Source: Glandiceps talaboti
Taxonomy: Eukaryota > Hemichordata > Enteropneusta > Spengelidae
Length of the DNA stretch: 64,000 bases
Direction: 5' to 3'
NCBI RefSeq assembly: GCF_964340395.1
Contig: NC_135564.1
Coordinates: 16,450,957-16,514,956, forward strand
Positions 11,009 through 22,956 of the stretch are shown piece by piece; the stretch's first letter is position 1, and each line of letters starts with the position of its first letter. A program made the translations under genes and the position numbers. The notes under the pieces are model-generated. The model worked only from the letters and a program-made list of their open reading frames with translations, had not been told where the DNA came from and made no database searches.

Positions 11009-11273
11009 GTCACTCACTCACTCACTCACTCACTCACTCACTCACTCACTCACTCACCCACCCTACCACCCATCACCATATCCATCCTCTTATCCATCCA
11101 TCCGTCTGTCCATCCATCCATCCACCCATCCATCGATCATTTCAAAGAAACACACATCCATCAACTCACTCACTCACTCACTCACTCACTCACTCACTCA
11201 CTCACTCACTCACTCACTCACCAATCCATCCATCCCACCCACCCTCCATCCATCCATCCATCCATCCATCGAC
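11009..11273 (+). repeat. Compound tetranucleotide array (CACT/CATC)
   Basis: Blocks of (CACT)n at 11009-11058 and about 11163-11220, with (CATC)n between and after. These are the complements of the (GTGA) and (GGAT) units at 10088-10545, so the two arrays are in inverted orientation about 460 bp apart. Confidence 0.97.
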
Positions 11274-12558
11274 TGATCACTGATCAGTCAAGTGCGCAAA
11301 TAATGATATCAACATTACTTGAACATTATTTGACGCATCTATTATCAACAAATGTAAACCACAGCTAAACTATCCAACGACAATAATGATTGATTGCCGA
11401 CTGATAGCTAGCCGTGTCGTGAGGTCAGTATTTAAATATTGATAGAAACACCAGCCATGTGTGATACCTCGTGTATCCTTATTTATAGACCAGTTATGAA
11501 CGCCTTACTAGATGAAATAAAGAGAACGTATCGTTCTCACTGCAAACATATCGCTGACATTATGAAATCATTTTAGAGATATAAACTTAATCATAACGTC
11601 GTAAATAATCATTTCGAAATTATATAACATAAAAATGAATGTTGTCCTTATCGTAACTCATTCATCATCTGATGAACTTTGACCCCGGTTCACATCATTT
11701 TGAAATATCGAAATTTGATAAACACTGTGTATTATTTATCTTTTCATTAAACTTATAACTAGGTGCATTGAAAAGATGTTTCAGACTAGACTGCCAGCAG
11801 ACATTTATATCGTTAAAATCTCCAAGTAAAGGGTTTCGGACGAATTTTGAAAATGCGGTATATTTTATCAGAAAAAGACGTGGTGTTTTTTCTAATATCT
11901 ATCACGGAAATTCACCTAAAGGCAATACTGATTATCGCATTTTACGTAAAAATAATGTAATATTTAGTAATTATCTGCACCATTTTTTCATTTAACTCCG
12001 CACAACTGACCTGCTTTTGTTGGATATTACAAGATAATATAGAGAAATTACAAACCAGCATTAATTCACTATAGTTTCATAGACGGCCAGTGCACCGAAG
12101 GCGCGTTTGTGCTATTTGCGGAACTTACAGCTGCCCGGTTTTAGCACTGGGACAGACATACACAATGCTCGTCTCTCAGTGAAAGTACTGCACGTCAGTG
12201 TCACTGAACTGTGCTGTGAATCGCCGATAACCCGCTGAAAAATAGCATCTATAAATTTTACACGTCTATATTGCAAATTAAGATTCTCTCTGCTTAAGTT
12301 TCTATATCCGAATGTATAGTCGAGACTGCAAAAATAATTTGAAGATCAAATCCCCTTTTCACAGTTGTCCAATGTGTATGTACTTTTAAATAAGTCAGAT
12401 GTGTGCAGAGGGAAGGGCGAACGTTTGATGGAACAGCGAAACTTTCAAGGGCTGACTTGGGCCAGAGGTACTGCTGCATCAACCGAACGAGCAATATCGT
12501 TAAATAAACTATCTATCGGTAGTATTTTTTGGCGGTATACACCGACTCCTTACCAGTC
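11274..12558. other. Upstream region of the LAPTM4-like gene
   Basis: No supported coding sequence. The last few hundred bases before the ATG at 12559 should hold promoter and 5' UTR. A TATAAAT string near 12250 is the only TATA-like hit and is weak evidence. Short frames at 11768-11995 and 12365-12571 look like chance. Confidence 0.4.
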
Positions 12559-13925
12559 ATGGCTATCTTAACAAATTGCTGTTGTTGTTTTAATATCCGA
12601 ACGGGTTCGTTGATATGCGGATATTTCACGCTGGTAAGTAATCTTTTCGTTATTTAATTTGCAATCGTTTTGTTCTCCTTAAAATAGTCAAAAAGTTGCA
12701 TTACGAACCCAATTCACAAATTTCTAAATGAAATTGGTACAATAAATTTATCGGTGCAATAAAGACAACAATTGAACAAAATAATTTGGGAATTTTGGAG
12801 AAGGGTACTTATATTTATGCATGATTGAGTTGGAACCTCGACGAGTGTCAGAATTAACTGCTGGCAACACGCCCCGTCTGGCTGGCTATTGTCGTCAAAA
12901 TAATGACTCACACGTTTGCACGTAATCCATAATCAGTACGATGTCGTTAGTTTTATTTTTGCTGCTTCTCTGCAACCTCCGAATAGATGTCATAAACTGA
13001 CGACAAAATGTCATTTGCTGGGATAGTTAAATGCCAATTTTAATTCGACAAAAATATGAATGCTTTCAAAAGTCCCAGCTTTGATGTGGGTCTATTTACG
13101 TAGAGTTACTGAATGAACAAAGGGAAGTACTTCCATATGCTCGCTAGCTCGTCCGATATCAAATATTTTGCATTATAATATGTTGAATGCTCCGCTAAGA
13201 TAAATGTCAACCACAGACTAGCTATGTCTGGGGAGCTTAGCAAATGTATAATTTAAATGACATATACACATGTGCAAAATATTTCTGTATTCAGATAGTG
13301 CATTTTCTCTCGTTTAACATACATGACCTCAGCGAGAACTGGAAATCTATCGTGATATTTCAAATGCCAGTAAATTAAGAGTGCCTCGTACATAGCACTG
13401 TAGGTATAAAGGGTTGACATACCTCAAACAGGGCAATGAGTTTCGATTCAAAAATTTTAATCATACTATCACACTGCACAAGATGAGGGATACAGGGACG
13501 AAATTCCATGGTGTGATTATCATAAACAAAGTCAGTCTCAAAATCCAAACTGATTAATTATTCACACATGTGTGCATACGATTGGATTTCTCCATACAAA
13601 TCTATTTTTATTCAATACTCGATGCTAAACACCCCTTTTTAATACCATTTTATTGTGATGTTGCCAGCCAAAAGATAATGTTTCGTTCGTTTTGAGCTCA
13701 GTGAGACGATGTTAACCTCACAGATTAGTTTCTGTAATTTGAAGAAAAAAAGCAAAATAAAATCCCGAAAAATCTTAAATCAAATTTGAAGATTTACATT
13801 AATTTCCTGAATCTTGAAGAAGAAAGCTTAACGTCAACGTTGGGGGGGGGGGGGGTCTTGTTTCGGTGTAATTTTAGAGCGCTGCATACATACATTTGAA
13901 AATACAACAGGAAAAATACAGAGGC

Positions 13926-13960
<35 letters not shown>

Positions 13961-16900
13961 AAATTAATAAATGCAAAACAAAAACAAATAACACATGAAA
14001 AGAAAATATACTATTAGTAAATAACTCCTAACGCAAAACTTTTTTTTTTTTTTGAAATATTCTAAAAACCTAAATAACTGGGTTCATACAAGTACAAAAT
14101 TGCATGTGCTTAGATATACGTAACATCGTGTGATTGGCATGACCTGTGTATATCGTGGTAATATTTGAATATCCCTAGATACCCTGCCTAACATGAGATT
14201 GATGACAGTGCATGCTGATTGAAATAACATTTAGCATTCTCCATAATAATTCCAGCGATCGGTTTTCAGCCATATTATGCTATTGATTTCAAATGTCTAA
14301 TGCTCTGGCCTCACCCATCGCGTCTTTTTTTTCTGACAATTTTTGTATACATACGTATATACTGCGCAAATGTCAAATTGTCATGGTTCATTCGGTGTCA
14401 TTGCCTTCACTTATATCGCTTTCGCTATATGTCAAAAGTCGTCCAGATTTCAAACGTGAAAGCATGAAAACAATTCGGTAATTACATCGCACAAGCGTGT
14501 GTATATTCGTTAATGTTTTCATGATAAAATAGTGTTTCACATTTATCGTTTATAATTCTGTTTTTTTTTTCGTTTACGAAATTATTCACCTGGGTAGAAT
14601 CACATCCATTTAACACTTAATATTTCACTGTATTGTATACAAACACCTGTTCATTTCATAACAGCTGAGGTCATCAGATGTCAAACAGGGTCATTCGTCT
14701 CATAATCACTTTTAATACCAGATGGTGTATCCTGTATTCTGTCATGATAGCCAAGTTAGACCAGAGTAGACTGTCTAGGGTTATGAATAATTAAACTCAT
14801 TAGCGTTCCACGCGATTACAGTTTTTTAATTGTTTTTGCGGCTACGATTTGCGCATACTGGAAAATTAGTGCGAGTGTCGTTAGCGATACATGTTGCACA
14901 TGTAATATTTTATATTTTTGAAAGGCAATATTATTGGTATATAATTACATAATTATCAATTACTACAGTAGAATTAGAAGCCTATGAGATATACTTATAC
15001 TTATGTGTATATTATGTGGTATGCACTTGTTAGGTCATTACGTTTTTCAAATAGCCAACTTTATCATTTATCTAAAATTTTGAGAATTATTCAAACAAAC
15101 CTTATGTAATTTTCTAGTAGATGAAAACGGTGATCAGAGAGTTAAATAAGGCTGGATTTGAAGAAAGATAGAATAGAATAGAATAGAATATGATAGAATA
15201 GAATAGAATAGAATATGATAGAATAGAATAGAATAGAATAGAATATGATAGAATAGAATATAATAGAATAGAATAAAATAAAATAGAATAGGAGTAGCAT
15301 AGAACAACAAGAGAATAGAATAGGAATAACAGAATATAGCGTTATAGAATAGAACAGAACGGAACAAAACAGAACAGAACAAAACAGAACATAATAGTAC
15401 AGAACAGAACTGAACAGAATAGAATAGAACAGAACTGAACAGAACTGATCAGAAGGAGAATAGAATAGACTAAAAGTCAATGCTAGTTTGTACAAATCAG
15501 TGACAACAAAGTATTGTAGAAGTGAAAATTTCATAAACAGGTTAAAGCGCCCTCTGCCTTTGAAACTTTTATCGTCTGTTCTTGGCTTACTTTAATTATT
15601 ATGTGTTTTTTATATACAGATATACTCAATCATATATTTCATACTTGCTATCATAAACCTGATTACTGGATCAGATAAGTTGACAACAGGTGAGTTGATA
15701 TTGATTTTGACTTTACAGCTAAAATATGATGTGGGCTTGATGTTTCACTGATGCTACTTGACATGTGTTACACACCCTCAGACAACTTCTAATCATTTCA
15801 ATTGAAACAATTACATAGGGGGCCGTGCACAGTCGGGATGTAGAAGTAGTCAAGTTGAAATGGTGATTATCAGTAAGAAAATAAACAATTGCAGCCATTA
15901 AAATCATCAAGTCCATATACGTGTAATGTTTTCATTTCAAGCCTGTTTCTACTGCACTGTGAAAGAATAGCAATGTTTATTAGTGTTCAATATGATTGGG
16001 CAAAGGATCCTGCTTTGTTTGTTGTGTATCTGTTATTGTTAGTCTAGAGTCGAAATATGTCTATCTTCGTGCCAAAAACGTAATGCCTATTCTGTCTCAA
16101 GATGGCGCTATCATGTCAATTCTGGGCACGGAATACCTTTGACGAGTACACGAAATATCAGGCCCCTTGTCAAGATAACCGAGTAGGTTTTGTGGCGTAA
16201 TTGCAGTCTAGAGGGTGGAGAACAAACCATTTCCAAGGAAAAGAATGCACGCATACACACGGGGTCACAGGTTTCACTTAAAGAACTTTGTTATGTTAAC
16301 GCAAGTCAAAAAATAATGTACAGCACTCAGGAAGACTAAAGAATAAAGAATTAAATAAATTTCTAGTACACTGCATAACATGAGTTAGACGTTAAGTTAA
16401 AGGTTGGTGGTGGCAACTTAATTAAAGTCACAACTAAGAGTTCAGGTTGTCTTCCTACCGGTGCACGTACGCATTGTTCGCGTGAATTACTTACAAGTTT
16501 AGTATCATCGAATTACTTTCGTCGAGTGAATCCGAAACAGTCACACACTGTTGTTCGGGTTGCAGTTAGCGTTTCGGCATGCCAACCCGTAGCAGGATTC
16601 CACAAAGTGCTACGGTTCACAGTTAGTGTAAAACAACAACCCAGCAAGGCTTCAACCAAGGTGATGTTCGGTCTTCAGCCGGCGAAGCAAAAGTGATCAG
16701 TTCCACGAGGACGGGTTCTCCGACCTTTGTATAGTGCCCTATCCACCAACAACCACCTGTACTCTAATATGCTAACAATAGCCACCAGTCATTCTATTAA
16801 ATTTACATAAACGGGACATCGACCGACTAAGGGTCAGTCTAGCATAGTTTACAAACTTCACCTTGTGACACCCCTCAACGAATGGAATGATTTTATAGAA

Positions 16901-19780
16901 TTGTTTAATTTTGTGCTGGAAATATAAAAAAATGTGCGGATCATTTGTTTTATTTCAGGTTACATTACATCAAATGGCATTGACTTCCTCCTCTTTCTGC
17001 TCCTGCTGATTGCATCAATTCTTTTGATTATTGGAGTTATGAAGGTAAGATTGTTTAGACAGTCAAGTTGATTTTCATGTTAAAGTGGCCCAAGCTGAGT
17101 TTTAAAGTTTTTAATTCAAATGAAATACTTTACTTAAAACCTCGATTCAACTGTTCTAGTATGATGATGCTAATGTCGATGCAAGCCTTTTATGGCATTG
17201 TCTTCTGGCATTGTTAGAACAGTAGATTGCATAGTAGGAATTTATTTTCTTCTACGTATAATAAATTACGTCATCGTTTCGTTTATAAGTCACGTCTAAT
17301 ACCAGGCTTGAGTTCAGTCAATTGCAAATGATAGTCAAGTAAGCTGCAGTAAATGGAATACTTCCGGCGCTTTAAAATCATGCAGCAACAATTATACCCC
17401 AAAACGTATAACGCAACTCATGTACGCCTTTAACCCAAGCGTATAGTCGATTTTCCGGTTCCAAGAAGCACTGCGCGAGAGGGCGTCGCTTATAGTTTTA
17501 CATTTAGTCTTGTTTTGTGTTTATTACATTGCAATATCAAGTTCAGCCCTCAAAAATATAATCAATATGAAATTGATAAAGCACGTGAATTTTAGTTGTG
17601 TCAAGTGTATGTAGGCTTCGAAAATTAAAAAAAACACATCTGTTTTGTATATTTCACTTTTTAGGACAAGCCATGGTGGTTCTTGACTTGGCTTATCTAC
17701 ATCCTCGTTCTAATCGTTATCAAGATTATAACGGCCATTGTGATGCTGTTTGAGGTATGTACATAGTATAAATTAGCCTATTTCCCCAGTAGATGTATCT
17801 ATTTGCTATTTTTGGTTATGTTTTGCCTGTTGAACCATACACAGGGAAAGTCTCATACCACTGTTACAGTTACATATACCTAGTACAGTACAGGGGTCGT
17901 GCGCTGAAGCCACAGTGGATGTACCAGCTATGTGAAAATTATCCCCGTAACAGCTCTAGCCAGTACACTAGGTTTAACATACCTAGATTTGACGTGTAAC
18001 TGGTATACCAACGTAACATGGATGTGAAAAATAGCAACTCAGCATAGTCTTTTACGACATCCATGTACAAGAGCATTTTCCCTCAGATATGTACGAGCTA
18101 TGTGAGCAATATTGTTTGAATTGAAAGGGATGCTACAGGGTATAATTTCAGCATAGCTGGTACATGGATGTGCACAACTGTAGTACGTATACCATGTGCG
18201 TAGAACGGCCTTGGCATAGAGATGGTATCCGCATCCAGGTAACAGGCATATTTTTCACAGCCATGTAGCAGATCTGTGGAGAAATACACCCTATAACGGG
18301 GCTGTGCCGCTGGTACATGGCTGTATTCTGCTTCCTAACACTAAGATGTGCCGGGTTCCATGTGTACCAAAATACTTTAGTGGAAAATGTGTCATCTTTA
18401 TGAGCTCAATTACGCCTTTAATGATCGATCGTTAATTGTCAGCAGCTAAATTTAACTCATTTTAGAATTCAAAATGGCCACCTAATCCTATGTTAATTCA
18501 GCGGAAAAAATAAAGGATTGTTGAAAACAAGATGATTATTCCCCAAGTTTCTTTTATCGTTTGAAATTGACCATGATCGAGTTTTCATATGACAATGTTT
18601 TGATAAGTTTGATTTTCAGGCAAATCCCACCTTAAACAAAGAAAGAAGTACAGACTGTAAGAAGAAAATTATGAATATTTCCCCTGTTTATGCTTCGTAA
18701 ATACATATTGTGTGTGTTTGTTTTTATCTAGGGAATAACTTGGAACGCCTTGCTCAATCTCATCTTGTTTGTCATTTTCGTGGCCTTCGTGGTAAGTGTT
18801 TGAGTATATGTGGGTGAAATTATTTCCTTCGAAGGGATCTGACGAATTGAAATTGTGTCCTCGTACTTTGACGTCATAGACGAAAGGTCGAAGTACCTTA
18901 CTTTATATATATTTCACATGTCAATTTTATCATCATGGTCTTTCGCTAGACTCTAGTTTGCACACTACTAAATGTGTCTCTTGATTGACACACGCATTCT
19001 TGACTTTCACGGAGGACATGTTGCAATCAAGTAATTGGAAAATTTAGGACAAACTGATGAGGGCGCTGTCGAATTTTGAAAGGAAAGAGAACGTGTGGGC
19101 AGGTGACGGGTGAATAGAAAAGAACACTCATGTTACAGTATTTGAAGTGGTTTCAATTATATGTGCTGATAAACAATGTCATTTAAAATTTGTTTCACAA
19201 CAGATATATTGCTGGCTGTGTGTGTTCTCTCAGTTCCAAGAACTGAGAGCTGGACGAGGCAGTGCTGAATACCATCGCCAGGTAGGTCAAATCCAATTAT
19301 AATGTCATACATATGTTTATCTTAAGTATATTAATCAGACAGGGTCTTAATTCAGACCCTTTGTCTACTAAAGTTAGAGTACAAAATATATTTACACAAA
19401 AATTGATGAGCACTTAATTGTGTAAGAATGGTGTTATGCTGTCCCATCCCATGGTCCAGTGTGCTTTATCCTTTGTTGCAATAAGAAATGGGGACATGGG
19501 AAGAGGAAGGGAGGGAGTCGATGGGGGGGGGGGATACAAAATTTGCATTGTAAAAACAAATACATTTGTCGGCCAACCCGGTCATCAACTTGAACTTGAA
19601 TTTTTATGATACTAATGACCGTTGAAGTAAATTTTGATTTCCACACGTCATCCAAGTGGTGTAAAATAAAATGCTTTTTTTTTGCAAACATTATCTTATG
19701 ATATCATGATCTTTGTTTTCCAGGCGAGAGCTGCGGGAGGTCAACCAGTGGTCGTCGTGACATCGACCCAGAAGGCCTAA
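12559..19780 (+). CDS. LAPTM4/DUF7027-type tetraspan membrane protein, complete seven-exon gene (171 aa)
   Basis: Exons: 12559-12633, 15620-15689, 16959-17044, 17665-17754, 18732-18791, 19204-19281 and 19724-19780 (TAA). All have GT..AG borders and a continuous frame of 171 residues. The start is MAILTNCCCCFNIRTGSL; the Cys cluster followed by xxRTG is the hallmark of the LAPTM4/DUF7027 N-terminus. Four hydrophobic segments follow: about residues 18-40 (exons 1-2), 57-76 (exon 3), 82-103 (exon 4) and 112-134 (exons 5-6). The last ends YCWLCVFSQFQELR, matching the Cys/Trp-rich end of TM4 in LAPTM4. The tail ends QPVVVVTSTQKA and lacks the PPxY motifs of vertebrate LAPTM4. LAPTM proteins sit in late endosome and lysosome membranes; that location is inferred here. 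Introns hold an AATAG array, a MITE and a possible LTR. The gene at 45124 is a paralogue. I see no AATAAA in the 300 bases after the stop. Confidence 0.88.
13925..13960 (+). repeat. (CAA)n microsatellite
   Basis: About 12 CAA units in intron 1 of the LAPTM4-like gene, close to a G-run at 13842-13854. Confidence 0.95.
15165..15465 (+). repeat. (AGAAT)n pentanucleotide minisatellite
   Basis: About 300 bases of GAATA units drifting into GAACA/GAACT variants, in intron 1 of the LAPTM4-like gene and ending about 155 bases before exon 2. Phe/Tyr-rich minus-strand frames across it are artefacts. Confidence 0.96.
15730..16090. mobile_element. MITE, TGTAGGCTTGG family, copy 1 (right end lost)
   Basis: Begins TGTGGGCTTGATGTTTCACT and is alignable along its length with 25259-25618 and 36861-37274, for example GTAATGTTTTCATT, CCTGTTTCTACTGCACTGTG and AAAAACGTAATG. 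It stops after AACGTAATG without the right terminal repeat. It is in intron 2 of the LAPTM4-like gene, 40 bases after exon 2. Confidence 0.85.
16263..16870 (-). mobile_element. Possible solo LTR
   Basis: A block of higher GC than its surroundings. On the minus strand it starts TGTCACAAGGT and ends near ACCTGTGAC, giving short imperfect inverted termini as in LTRs. No clear target duplication, primer-binding site or coding sequence is seen, so a non-LTR origin is possible. Intronic, before exon 3 of the LAPTM4-like gene. Confidence 0.3.
17900..18330. repeat. Intronic region with recurrent GCTGGTACATGG motif
   Basis: GTACCAGCTATG at about 17919 is inverted relative to CATAGCTGGTAC at about 18153, and CTGGTACATGGCTGT recurs at about 18311. 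The block is less AT-rich than its surroundings. It may be a degraded element in intron 4 of the LAPTM4-like gene. Confidence 0.35.
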
Positions 19781-21569
19781 GCACGTGGTTACAACCAAAC
19801 CATCGCAGTACATTGTCTGCTTACAGTTTTTTTTCAAAAATATAGTGATAGAATAACGAGTTAGAATTTACGGTGCACAGAGTGGGCTGAATGTTAACAA
19901 ACCTGTCATAGCTACATAAAAATATATCAAATTCTATTATCCACGCTAAGGGAACCGATTTAGAAATAGTTCGATATTCCCAGTTATTCTTGATGTTAAA
20001 ATGGAAATCTTAATGTAATGAATGAATAGGCTGTAGGTAGGAAACACAAACTACAACTCAAAGATCCCAGAGTGCAGTATATATATATATATCCACAAAT
20101 ACAGAAAACAAATGACTTTGACTTAGCGGGCTTCACTGCAATCACCGTTCACCGATTTCAACCGGATGTCATCGCAATTACTATCTGCATAGGGTTTCCC
20201 ATCTCTAATTATCGTAACTGTTTATTGTAAATTGGCTTCCTGAAATTATGTCTGACTTGCTTGGGTGTTCCATAATTATTATAATCTCCGAAGGGAATAC
20301 ATGCATCGAGATTTTATGTTGCACCAAATGTTGTGCCATGAGGTTGGACTGTTTTTAGGACGTGCAGAAAATATATAAAAGTATAAATGAAAGACATTTA
20401 TTCAATTTATTTTCATCATTCAACGATAGTTAAATACAATAGAAATTAATTTTAAAAAAAATATCTTGAATTATAACCTTTTTTTAAAGTAGGTAAAATA
20501 TTATAGATCCAATGCAGTGGTTAGTAAGCGTATGTGTGCATGTGTTATTGTTTATAAGAAAACAGCGCTAAAGCAAAAAATATACTTAATATATTAAACT
20601 GAAGAAATTACATTCCCGCCATCAAATGAGATAACGTATGCATACCAATTAGAAGTATGGCATATATTATAAACTGCAGCTATTAGCGTTTACTTAAATT
20701 CAAGACCAGTAGATAAAAGGCACTTAATGCGCATGCAAGTTTTTGTAATCACCCACCCATCTATGGCATCTCCATGCTATGTTCACACATATCAATATAG
20801 CATCTGTCTACATGAACATGTAATGAAATAAGTACATATAATCACATATTTATTGTTTCAATAATTCTACTTTCTATTCATGAACTTTAGGAAGTTCCAT
20901 TTATGGATGTTATTCTAAACAATTTGTTCGGAGGTCACTTCGAAAAATGAAAACTGAAATTCGACTTTTAGTCCTGCATATTATCAACTTTTTTGTCAGA
21001 TATTCTAATGTTGACTTTAACCCACCTTGTGCACCTGTTAAATAGCTTAATAATATGTTAATAGTCTTAAGAATATATTTGTAGTTTTAGAGATGTTATT
21101 TCATATGTTGGTTTGGTACATAACTTCCACATATTACATTTTTAAAAGAAAAACAGGCTAAGGTTCTTCCTATGTGTCGGTTTGATCGGTCGCTCATTAA
21201 AGGTATGATTCTAACTGTCGAATTGTTACCACTACTGAGCATTTGAAACATCTAATTTTACTGACAAAAACCACACATCAAGTCAAATTGTAGGCTTTGC
21301 AATGCTTATGCGCACATGCACAAAAGATTTTGTCATTCTAAACTGCCCTGTAGTAAAAAGAGCTTTAGTTCAGCAATCCGAAGATATCCCGAGAAAGAGG
21401 AGATAATATAGATTAAAAGTATTAATTATTGAAAGTTTTCAAGCGAAATTTGAAATTCACTTTGGGCATTAATATATTTGTTTGCAATAAGCTACAAGTC
21501 GTGAAAACTTTCATCCAATTTTTCGGTTCTTCTTTGCCAAAGGACAAAAAATGTGTTGCCAAATCTTTG
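19781..21569. other. 3' flank of LAPTM4-like gene, no further gene
   Basis: Contains a short TA run near 20082 and AT-rich sequence. No supported exon, RNA gene or clear polyadenylation signal was found. Confidence 0.5.
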
Positions 21570-21970
21570 TTAAAGGGAAAAGAAACCCTGTGGATTCACC
21601 ATGCTTATTAAGACATGGATGTTAGAGATAAAATACGATAGTTCCCATCCCTTTCATTTGTCAGTACTGAGCTGGCATCAATCAGAACTTAGGCGGAAGT
21701 GACGTACTGACGTACCAGTTAAAGTGACAACTTCCTATAAGCGTGGTGTCGACTCTTTCTTATTGCAATTTGTATAACAATGCAAGCAGTCGACAATATG
21801 TTTAAGGGGAGTTCCCTACCAAGGCTCATACGTCACTTCCGCCTAAGTTCAGATCAATGTCAACTCCACATACTGTTAAGTTGAAATTTATGAAGTAAAC
21901 ACATTTTATCTCATTCAGTGTCCATGTTTATAATAAACATAGTAAATTCACAAAGTATCCTTTCCTTATA
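21570..21970. mobile_element. TTAA fold-back MITE, AGGGAAA family, copy 1
   Basis: Left end TTAAAGGGAAAAGAAACCC; the right half inverts it (CATGTTTATAATAAACATAG ... GTATCCTTTCC). A strong inner inverted pair, GAACTTAGGCGGAAGTGACG and its complement CACTTCCGCCTAAGTTC, lies at about 21686-21706 and 21830-21850. The better-preserved right end of the copy at 40835 reads CTTTCCCTTTAA, which shows TTAA at both borders, as for piggyBac-type elements. Confidence 0.7.
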
Positions 21971-22614
21971 TTACGACACAACATGAAAGTTGTGTAGAAA
22001 AAAATACTTTCCTCAAATTTTTCTCCAATGAAACTTAATTTGGGCACGAATATATCTATGTACATATTTTATCATGCGCATAAATGCAAGCAGCTAAATA
22101 TAGATGAATGATGTTGAAACAGGGAAAAAAGCAACTTCGGTGTTGATTTATCAGACACATTATTAAACTGAAATATTTTATTTGTAGACAATTTCACAAC
22201 TAATCCAGTGCATTTGCTGGTTCTTCACTTTCCACATTTGGTTCAGTAGTGAACAGAAAATAAAATGAAATTTGAATTTGAAATATTGAATGTTGTAGTA
22301 TAGGATATTGGGGGTTACATATTTCATATTGTATAACTAAGGCGTCGGTTTTCAGCGATTTAAAGTAAGTACAAGTAAAAAACCGTAGATACATTTTGGG
22401 ATTTTAATATTTGAATATCAAAAGTGTTAATGGTTTAACAGTGAATTTAAGTATTTTTTAATTAAAGAATTCTCAATAAAGGAAAGGTTTTTATGGTTTT
22501 AGTGGTATAAGGCAATAATTTAAAGACAATAGTTAAATTTTTTCTCTGTGAGTTATACTACTTTGAATAAAATATAACATTAGAATTTCCAAACTACGAT
22601 ATATGACTGTTTCA

Positions 22615-22956
22615 TTAAAGTGGCCATATGGATGAGGATTGGGTATTTGTTTTGGATTTTGGACTTATAAAACAATTTTTTCATGGCTTCCGACTTGAAA
22701 AATCAACGTTAAACAATATATGCTATGTTTGTAACTCAGTAAATTGCAAAAGATTAATAAATATGTAAAATATTTGTTATTGTACGTACAACAACAAAAA
22801 TGTTTCACAACATTTTGAGCTTTTTGCAATGTATTGAGTTTCAAACACACATTTGATAACATTGATTTTGCAAGTAGGAAGCCATGATGATAACATTATT
22901 TTATAAATTCAAAATCCAAACTAAATACCCAATCCTCATACATGCGGCCACTTTAA
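22615..22956. mobile_element. TTAA fold-back MITE, AGTGGCC family, copy 1
   Basis: Bounded by TTAA on both sides: TTAAAGTGGCC on the left, GGCCACTTTAA on the right. The arms are long and imperfectly complementary over roughly 90 bases, sharing GAGGATTGGGTATTTG and TCATGGCTTCC-ACTTG. The open frame at 22665-22862 is within it and is not a gene. A second copy is at 42501. Confidence 0.82.

Noticed and set aside
10238-11368. Frames of 93-145 codons rich in Thr-His-Ser-Leu
   Set aside because: They follow tetranucleotide repeats exactly, with no unique coding sequence.
15134-15534. 130-codon Phe/Tyr/Leu-rich minus-strand frame resembling a membrane protein
   Set aside because: It is the translation of the (AGAAT)n minisatellite in an intron of the LAPTM4-like gene.
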